Positions 12,524-16,398 of a stretch of 16,398 nucleotides of DNA are shown one piece after another. A program made the position numbers and the translations under genes. Every line of letters begins with the position of its first letter. Position 1 is the stretch's first letter. The stretch comes from an uncultured Clostridia bacterium. GTDB taxonomy: Bacteria; Bacillota; Clostridia; Oscillospirales; Ruminococcaceae. The stretch lies in assembly GCA_944388825.1 (NCBI GenBank), contig CALXKG010000080.1, positions 1 through 16,398 of the forward strand, written 5' to 3'. Below the pieces are notes generated by a model that was not told the origin of the DNA, did no database searches, and saw only the letters and a list, made by a program, of their open reading frames with translations.

Positions 12524-13519
12524 ATGCGCACCGATTTGTTTCAGGAAGCCAGGCGCCGGATCGGCAAACGCCGGATGGACCAGCAGCTGGCCCTTTCCGC
12601 CAGGCTGGACGAGATCAAAGAGAAGATCCCCGAAGTGATCGAGGTGCGGCGAAAGCTGGCGATGACCTCGGTGGAAGTGAGCAAGCTGATCTTACAGAAA
12701 AATACCGACATCAAGGCCGGGATGGAAAAGCTGGAAAATGTAAACCTCGCATTGCAGGCGCGGGAAAAACAGCTGCTGGCCCAGGGCGGCTACCCCGCCG
12801 ACTATCTGGAGCTGCGGTACACCTGCCCGCTTTGCAAGGACACCGGCTTTGTGGACGGGCGGCGGTGCAGATGCCTGCTGGAAGAGATGCAGCGGCTGGA
12901 GGTAGAGGAATTAAACCGTTCTTCCCCGCTGCAAAAGAGCCGGTTTGAAGATTTTGACCTCAGTTTCTACCCGGACGAGACCGACCCCACCACCCGGCAG
13001 AACTACCGGGCCTGGATGGGACGGGTCTTCCGCTACTGCCAGCAGTATGCCGCGGATTTCCGGCCCGACAGCCCCGGCATCTTCATGTACGGGACGACGG
13101 GGCTGGGAAAGACCCACCTTTCGCTCTCCATCGCCGGGGAAGCTGCCAGGAAAGGCTATTCGGTCGCCTATGGGACGGCGCAGGATCTGCTGCGGCAGAT
13201 CGAAAATGAGCATTTCGGCCGGACAGAGAACGCCGGGACGCTGGATACCCTCCTTTCGGCCGACCTGCTGGTTCTGGACGACCTGGGTGCGGAGTTTACG
13301 ACCCCCTTTACCCTTTCGGTCATTTATAATATCTTAAATAACCGGGTCGCGGCGGGAAAGCCGACGATCATTTCCAGCAACCTGTCGGCGAAGGAACTGT
13401 ACGACAAATACTCCGAGCGGATCGTCTCCCGGCTGTATACCCAGTTTGTCCAGATGCGGTTTATTGGGAAGGATGTCCGGCAGCTGAAGCAGCAGCGGGC
13501 GATGGAAAAGCGGACATGA
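12524..13519 (+). CDS. DnaC/DnaI-like AAA+ helicase-loader ATPase
   Basis: This 331-residue protein loads the replicative helicase. Residues 1-90 are charged and helical and would contact the helicase. A Cys motif follows, CPLCKDTGF with Cys101, Cys104, Cys115 and Cys117, a likely zinc-binding site as in DnaI. The AAA+ domain has Walker A GTTGLGKT (190-197), Walker B LLVLDDLGAE (248-257), a sensor-1-like IISSN (282-286) and an arginine-finger-like ERIVSR (298-303). GGGAGGTGA lies just before the ATG. It is 15 bases after the DnaD-domain gene, giving the usual Firmicute pair. An IstB transposase helper has a similar ATPase but lacks this Cys-rich N-terminal layout, and no transposase is present. 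Confidence 0.92.
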   Translation: MRTDLFQEARRRIGKRRMDQQLALSARLDEIKEKIPEVIEVRRKLAMTSVEVSKLILQKNTDIKAGMEKLENVNLALQAREKQLLAQGGYPADYLELRYTCPLCKDTGFVDGRRCRCLLEEMQRLEVEELNRSSPLQKSRFEDFDLSFYPDETDPTTRQNYRAWMGRVFRYCQQYAADFRPDSPGIFMYGTTGLGKTHLSLSIAGEAARKGYSVAYGTAQDLLRQIENEHFGRTENAGTLDTLLSADLLVLDDLGAEFTTPFTLSVIYNILNNRVAAGKPTIISSNLSAKELYDKYSERIVSRLYTQFVQMRFIGKDVRQLKQQRAMEKRT

Positions 13520-13521
13520 CA

Positions 13522-13552
13522 AAAGCCCCCGTCTTTTGCAGACAGGGGCTTT
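13522..13552. terminator. Convergent terminator between the DnaC-like and DUF6054 genes
   Basis: A 13-bp stem with one mismatch (13522-13534 with 13540-13552) and a five-base loop has AAAA on its left and TTT on its right. It starts two bases after one stop and lies just outside the other, so it can serve both strands. Confidence 0.8.
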
Positions 13553-13560
13553 GCCGCGCC

Positions 13561-13887
13561 TTACCCGAGCGCGTCCCGCAGGGTATCGAGGAAGCTCTCC
13601 TCCCCGACGGTGTTCAGCTTGAAGAACATCGCCTGGCTGCCGCCGGCGGTACAGGCGACGACTTTGGTGGAACCGCCGTCTGAGGCCATCGTCACGCTCA
13701 TGCTGACCCGGTTGCCGCCGAAAGCGGAGTACCGCTCATAGACCCGCACCGCCACCCGGGCGTTCCCGACCGAAAAGTCGCTGCTCTCTTCCAGCGACGC
13801 GGTCATGCTGCCGCCCAGCACCGCGTCTTCGACCCTGCGGACCGTCTCCCGCAGCGATAGGGGGACCGTTTTCTCAAACTTTGCCAT
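13561..13887 (-). CDS. DUF6054 family protein
   Basis: The small 108-residue protein matches my memory of DUF6054, a clostridial family of unknown function. Visible features are SMTASLEESSDFSVG (27-41), ARVAVRVYERYS (43-54), GGNRVSMSVTM (57-67) and GGSQAMFFKLNTVGEESFL (82-100). There is no signal peptide, membrane helix or cysteine motif, so it is probably a soluble cytoplasmic protein with an alternating beta-strand pattern. GGAGG lies eight bases before the ATG. It begins three bases after the stop of the DtxR/MntR-family gene, so the two are almost certainly cotranscribed and perhaps coupled. A role in metal or Fe-S handling would be inference from position only. Confidence 0.75.
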   Translation of the reverse strand: MAKFEKTVPLSLRETVRRVEDAVLGGSMTASLEESSDFSVGNARVAVRVYERYSAFGGNRVSMSVTMASDGGSTKVVACTAGGSQAMFFKLNTVGEESFLDTLRDALG

Positions 13888-13890
13888 CGT

Positions 13891-14265
13891 TTACCCCTCC
13901 AGTGTTTTCTGGATATACGCCTTCATCCGCTCGAAGGTGACGACGCTCAAATCGTGCTCCATCTTGCAGGCGTCCTGGGCGGCGACCTCTTCCGGCACGC
14001 CGATCTTGATCAGCCATTTGCGGATCAGCTCGTGCCGCTCGTAGATGCGGGAGGCGATCTCCATCCCCGCGCCGGTCAGGGTGATATACCCGTCCTTGTC
14101 GACCAGTATATAGCCGTTTTCCCGCAAAAGCGAGACCGCCCGGCTGATGCTGGGCTTGGAATAGTTCATATGGAGGGCGATGTCGATCGAGCGCACCGCC
14201 CCTTTCTGGTTTTTCAGGATCAAAATTGCCTCGAGGTAATCTTCGGCCGACTGATGGATCTGCAT
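13891..14265 (-). CDS. DtxR/MntR-family metal-dependent transcriptional regulator
   Basis: This 124-residue protein has an N-terminal winged helix (5-65) with SAEDYLEAI and the recognition region YSKPSISRAVSLLRENGY (35-52). A short dimerisation/metal domain follows with RHELIRKWLIKIGV (77-90) and CKMEHDLS (100-107). It lacks the SH3-like third domain of DtxR, as MntR does. By alignment with MntR the metal residues are Asp9, Glu12, His78, Cys100, Glu103 and His104. Cys100 replaces the MntR Glu99 and is the DtxR choice, while Asp9 is the MntR choice. The ATG at 14265 follows AAAGG by nine bases; the longer frame from 14433 runs through the promoter region. It is divergent from the Suf-like operon, which it may control by Fe or Mn status (inference). 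Confidence 0.9.
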   Translation of the reverse strand: MQIHQSAEDYLEAILILKNQKGAVRSIDIALHMNYSKPSISRAVSLLRENGYILVDKDGYITLTGAGMEIASRIYERHELIRKWLIKIGVPEEVAAQDACKMEHDLSVVTFERMKAYIQKTLEG

Positions 14266-14341
14266 GGTCTCCCGCCTTTCTAACATCTGGGGAAATGGCG
14301 CGGCCGCGTTACCGGTGGAATTCTGCGCCGCTATTTGTATT

Positions 14342-14370
14342 ATTTTACCACAATCCGCGTAAAATAACAA
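14342..14370 (-). promoter_or_regulatory. Predicted promoter of the DtxR/MntR-family gene
   Basis: On the minus strand, TTGTTA (14365-14370) and TAAAAT (14342-14347) are 17 bases apart, with an extended -10 TGG before TAAAAT. The transcript would begin about 70 bases before the ATG at 14265. Confidence 0.65.
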
Positions 14371-14427
14371 CGGGTAATGTGTAAACAACCTTTTTTTGGC
14401 CGTCCGGCTTTCGTTCACAAAAAAGAC

Positions 14428-14456
14428 TTGCAAAAAATGGCCGGATATCCTATAAT
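14428..14456 (+). promoter_or_regulatory. Predicted promoter of the SufC/SufB-like operon
   Basis: TTGCAA (14428-14433) and a perfect TATAAT (14451-14456) are 17 bases apart. The transcript would start near 14463, leaving a leader of about 130 bases. Confidence 0.8.
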
Positions 14457-14464
14457 TAGATAGG
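14449..14464. promoter_or_regulatory. Candidate operator over the Suf-like promoter
   Basis: CCTAT (14449-14453) and ATAGG (14460-14464) form an inverted repeat around AATTAG, covering the -10 box and transcript start. It is a reasonable site for the divergently encoded DtxR/MntR-type repressor, but no second copy of the same motif was found at the regulator's own promoter. Confidence 0.35.
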
Positions 14465-14594
14465 GATTAGCCGGGAGTTCCCTTTTCCGGCAGCTTCCCC
14501 CTTTGAAAAATCAATTTACAGGATTATTCCTTTATATTTTTGCCGGGGCCGGGGTGCTTCCGCCTTCCGGCAAACGGGAAAGGATGAAAAAACA

Positions 14595-15314
14595 ATGCTT
14601 GAAGTCAAAAACGTCACCTTCGAGGTCGCCCAGAACGACGGGACGGCCGAGATCATCAAAGACCTGTCCTTCCGGGTCCCCGACGGGCGGCTGGTGGTCA
14701 TCACCGGCCCCAACGGCGGCGGTAAATCGACGCTGGCAAAGCTGATCATGGGGCTGGAGAAGGTTTCGTCCGGCCAGATCCTCTGGGACGGCACCGACCT
14801 GGTCCCCCTTTCGGTCACCGAGCGGGCGAAGCTGGGCATCGGCTACGCCTTCCAGCAGCCGCCCCGCTTTAAGGGGATGAAGGTCTCGCGGCTTTTGGAA
14901 CTGGCAAGCGGCTCCTCCCTCTCGGAGGAAACCTGCTGCGCCTACCTCTCGCGGGTCGGGCTGTGCGCCCGGGAATATGTCTCCCGCGAGATCGACGCGA
15001 CCCTGTCCGGCGGGGAACTGAAACGGATCGAGATCGCGACGCTGCTGGCCCGCAAGCCGAAGCTGGCGATCTTTGACGAGCCGGAGGCGGGGATCGACCT
15101 GTGGAGCTTTGCGATGCTGGTCGACACCTTCGACAAGCTCCGCAAAGAGGGGGACCAGACGGTCATCATCATCTCCCATCAGGAGCGGATTTTACAGCTG
15201 GCGGACGACATCATGGTCCTGCAGGACGGCGGCATCCGGGCGTTCGGGCCGAAGGAAGAGGTCTTCCCGACGCTCGGCAGCATCAATATGTCGACCTATT
15301 CCTGCTTGCAGTAA
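14595..15314 (+). CDS. sufC: SufC-like ABC ATPase (SmsC of a SUF-like minimal system)
   Basis: SufC-type ATPases power Fe-S cluster assembly on a SufB-type scaffold in the cytoplasm; they are soluble despite the ABC fold. The 239-residue protein has Walker A GPNGGGKST (38-46), Q-loop Gln87 in GYAFQQPP, signature LSGGELKR (137-144), Walker B LAIFDEPEAGID (157-168) and H-loop His195 in ISHQ. DEPEAGID in place of the transporter-type DEPTSGLD is typical of SufC. The ATG lies ten bases after AAAGGA. The next gene, 12 bases on, is a SufB-like scaffold. No SufS, SufU or SufE follows within the window, which fits the two-gene SMS (SmsCB) type rather than full SUF. Confidence 0.92.
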   Translation: MLEVKNVTFEVAQNDGTAEIIKDLSFRVPDGRLVVITGPNGGGKSTLAKLIMGLEKVSSGQILWDGTDLVPLSVTERAKLGIGYAFQQPPRFKGMKVSRLLELASGSSLSEETCCAYLSRVGLCAREYVSREIDATLSGGELKRIEIATLLARKPKLAIFDEPEAGIDLWSFAMLVDTFDKLRKEGDQTVIIISHQERILQLADDIMVLQDGGIRAFGPKEEVFPTLGSINMSTYSCLQ

Positions 15315-15326
15315 GGGGGTATCCAC

Positions 15327-16250
15327 ATGGCATTACAATCGATTCTGGATTCGATGCTGGAGACGATCGCCGGCATCACCGGCAAGGTCGAAGGGGCCTA
15401 CAACCTGCGGGAGAATGGGCAGGGGGTCGAGCGGTACTCGACCGAGAACGTCAAGATCGTCCCCAAGTCCGATAAGCCGGGCATCGACATCTATGTCCGC
15501 CCCGGTACCAAAGGCGAACAGGTGCATATCCCGGTCGTGCTGACCCAGTCGGGGCTGAATGACCTTGTTTACAACGACTTCTTTATCGGCGAAGGGGCGG
15601 ACGTTACGATCGTCGCCGGCTGCGGCATCCACAACGACGGCTGCGACGCGACCGAGCACGACGGCATCCACTCCTTCAAGATCGGCAAGAACGCCCACAT
15701 CCGCTATGTCGAAAAGCATTACGGCGAAGGGGAGGGGACCGGCGAGCGGATCTTAAATCCGACCACCATCGTCGACATGGACGAAGGGTCCTCCTGCGAG
15801 ATGGAGATGGTCCAGATCGCAGGCGTCTCCTCCACCATCCGCAAGACCGAGGCCAACCTCGGGGCGGACGCGAAGCTGCTGATTACCGAGCGGCTGATGA
15901 CCCACGGCGACCAGAAGGCCGACTCCGACGTCGTCATCCACCTAAACGGCGCCGGTTCTTCCGCCCAGGTCATCTCCCGGTCGGTCGCGAAGGACCGCTC
16001 CAGCCAGGTCTTCCACCCGATCGCCCAGGGCAACGCCCTCTGCCACGCCCATATCCAGTGCGACACCATCCTGATGGACGCGGCCCACGTCCAGTCGATC
16101 CCCGAGATCGAGGCCAACCACCCCGACGCCGCGATCATCCACGAGGCGGCGATCGGCCGGATCAACAACGAGCAGATGCTTAAGCTCGAGACCCTCGGAC
16201 TGACCGAGCAGGAGGCGGAGAAGATCATCATCGACGCGTTTTTGGAGTAA
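15327..16250 (+). CDS. sufB: SufB/SufD-family Fe-S scaffold (SmsB of a SUF-like minimal system)
   Basis: With 307 residues this is far shorter than classical SufB (~465-495) and is the only SufB/D-type protein in the operon, as in SMS. The start is MALQSILDSMLETIAGI, with no N-terminal SufB extension. The beta-helix core includes GCGIHNDGCDATEHDG (98-113) and RYVEKHYGEGEGTGERIL (126-143). The C-terminal motif region keeps the residues that matter in E. coli SufB: Cys245 in HIQCDTILM (equivalent of Cys405) and His272-Glu273 in AAIIHEAAIGRIN (equivalent of His433-Glu434). It would build [Fe-S] clusters with the ATPase encoded just upstream; here a single protein may act as a homodimer in place of SufB-SufD. 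AAGGGGG precedes the ATG. Confidence 0.92.
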   Translation: MALQSILDSMLETIAGITGKVEGAYNLRENGQGVERYSTENVKIVPKSDKPGIDIYVRPGTKGEQVHIPVVLTQSGLNDLVYNDFFIGEGADVTIVAGCGIHNDGCDATEHDGIHSFKIGKNAHIRYVEKHYGEGEGTGERILNPTTIVDMDEGSSCEMEMVQIAGVSSTIRKTEANLGADAKLLITERLMTHGDQKADSDVVIHLNGAGSSAQVISRSVAKDRSSQVFHPIAQGNALCHAHIQCDTILMDAAHVQSIPEIEANHPDAAIIHEAAIGRINNEQMLKLETLGLTEQEAEKIIIDAFLE

Positions 16251-16260
16251 TTGCTTGGAA

Positions 16261-16275
16261 TGTTTATTATAAACA
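16261..16275. promoter_or_regulatory. AT-rich palindrome after the Suf-like operon
   Basis: TGTTTAT-T-ATAAACA is a perfect 7-bp inverted repeat with a one-base centre, ten bases after the stop. It could be an operator for a gene beyond the window or chance in an AT-rich gap. Confidence 0.3.
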
Positions 16276-16302
16276 ACTTATCGGATTCGCACTACGTCAA
16301 AG

Positions 16303-16373
16303 GCTCCCTCCCCGAGGGAGCTGTCATCGAAGATGACTGAAGGAGTAAGGTTATTCAGCAAAGCTGAATAACC
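16303..16373 (+). repeat. Three-hairpin repeat, copy C
   Basis: Hairpin 1 is GCTCCCTC/GAGGGAGC (16303-16310 with 16314-16321). Hairpin 2 is GTCATC-GAA-GATGAC (16323-16337). The linker CTGAAGGAGT (16337-16346) is identical to that of copy B. Hairpin 3 is an 11-bp stem, GGTTATTCAGC (16349-16359) with its complement (16363-16373). It follows the Suf-like operon, where no ordinary terminator is seen; a facing mate may lie beyond the window end. Confidence 0.82.
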
Positions 16374-16398
16374 AAACAAGTCAAACTTTTAAAAGAAA

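Larger units (their letters stand above)
14266..14594. other. Divergent control region between the metal regulator and the Suf-like operon
   Basis: This 329-base non-coding stretch holds a minus-strand promoter (14342-14370), a plus-strand promoter (14428-14456) with a palindrome over its -10 box, and a plus-strand leader of about 130 bases. In the leader GCCGG occurs three times (14470, 14542, 14548) and CCGGC twice (14487, 14567), including the 8-bp hairpin TTTGCCGG/CCGGCAAA (14539-14546 with 14567-14574). No convincing small gene was found. Confidence 0.7.

Noticed and set aside
14266..14433. Upstream in-frame extension of the DtxR/MntR-family gene
   Set aside because: It spans the gene's own promoter. 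The ATG at 14265 has a ribosome site and gives the standard family N-terminus.
14503..14745. Possible leader gene starting at TTG 14503 before the SufC-like gene
   Set aside because: It has no ribosome site and runs well into the SufC-like gene in another frame with no recognisable product.

Overview
The window is a chromosomal segment of a high-GC Firmicute, most probably a gut-type clostridial member of the Oscillospirales. The evidence is the pairing of a DnaD-domain protein with a DnaC/DnaI-type helicase loader, Firmicutes-style strong Shine-Dalgarno sites and intrinsic terminators, a DUF6054 protein, a 2-enoate-reductase-like flavoprotein, TTG starts, and a GC-rich codon choice dominated by GTC, CTC and ATC. 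The lineage is inferred from gene content; no rRNA is present to confirm it.

Layout. (1) 1-2340: the end of the str operon, with the 3' part of fusA and a complete tuf that has its own promoter and a perfect terminator hairpin. (2) 2310-5292: a P1-family self-processing peptidase (minus) divergent from class II fructose-bisphosphate aldolase (plus), then a class I glutamine amidotransferase-like hydrolase (peptidase C26). (3) 5332-9194: an HSL-type alpha/beta hydrolase, a composite structured repeat, a 2-enoate reductase-like FMN/Fe-S/FAD enzyme, and an orphan HNH protein. (4) 9200-10703 (minus): a flavodoxin-like protein and a fused DUF134-NifX protein with a His/Cys-rich tail, whose promoter carries two matching operator-like palindromes. 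(5) 10755-13519: an operon of a YdcF/ElyC-type membrane protein, a DnaD-domain protein and the DnaC-like ATPase. (6) 13522-14370 (minus): a DtxR/MntR-family regulator followed three bases later by a DUF6054 gene. (7) 14428-16250: divergently, a SufC-like ATPase and a single SufB-like scaffold, the composition of the SUF-like minimal system (SMS) for Fe-S cluster assembly. A third copy of the structured repeat closes the window.

How the genes may work together. Most units are one to three genes with their own promoter and terminator. The coherent themes are translation (fusA, tuf), replication loading (DnaD, DnaC-like), and metal and Fe-S biology. The last theme comprises the minimal Suf pair, the divergent metal-responsive regulator with a mixed MntR/DtxR metal site, the NifX-type protein with its metal-binding-like tail, and the [4Fe-4S]-containing enoate reductase as a likely client.

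The most notable unexplained structure is a repeat of about 72 bp present three times: a head-to-head pair at 6329-6482 and a single copy at 16303-16373. Each copy folds into three consecutive hairpins. Hairpins 2 and 3 differ in sequence between copies but keep their pairing, while the linker between them (about CTGAAGGAGT) is conserved.
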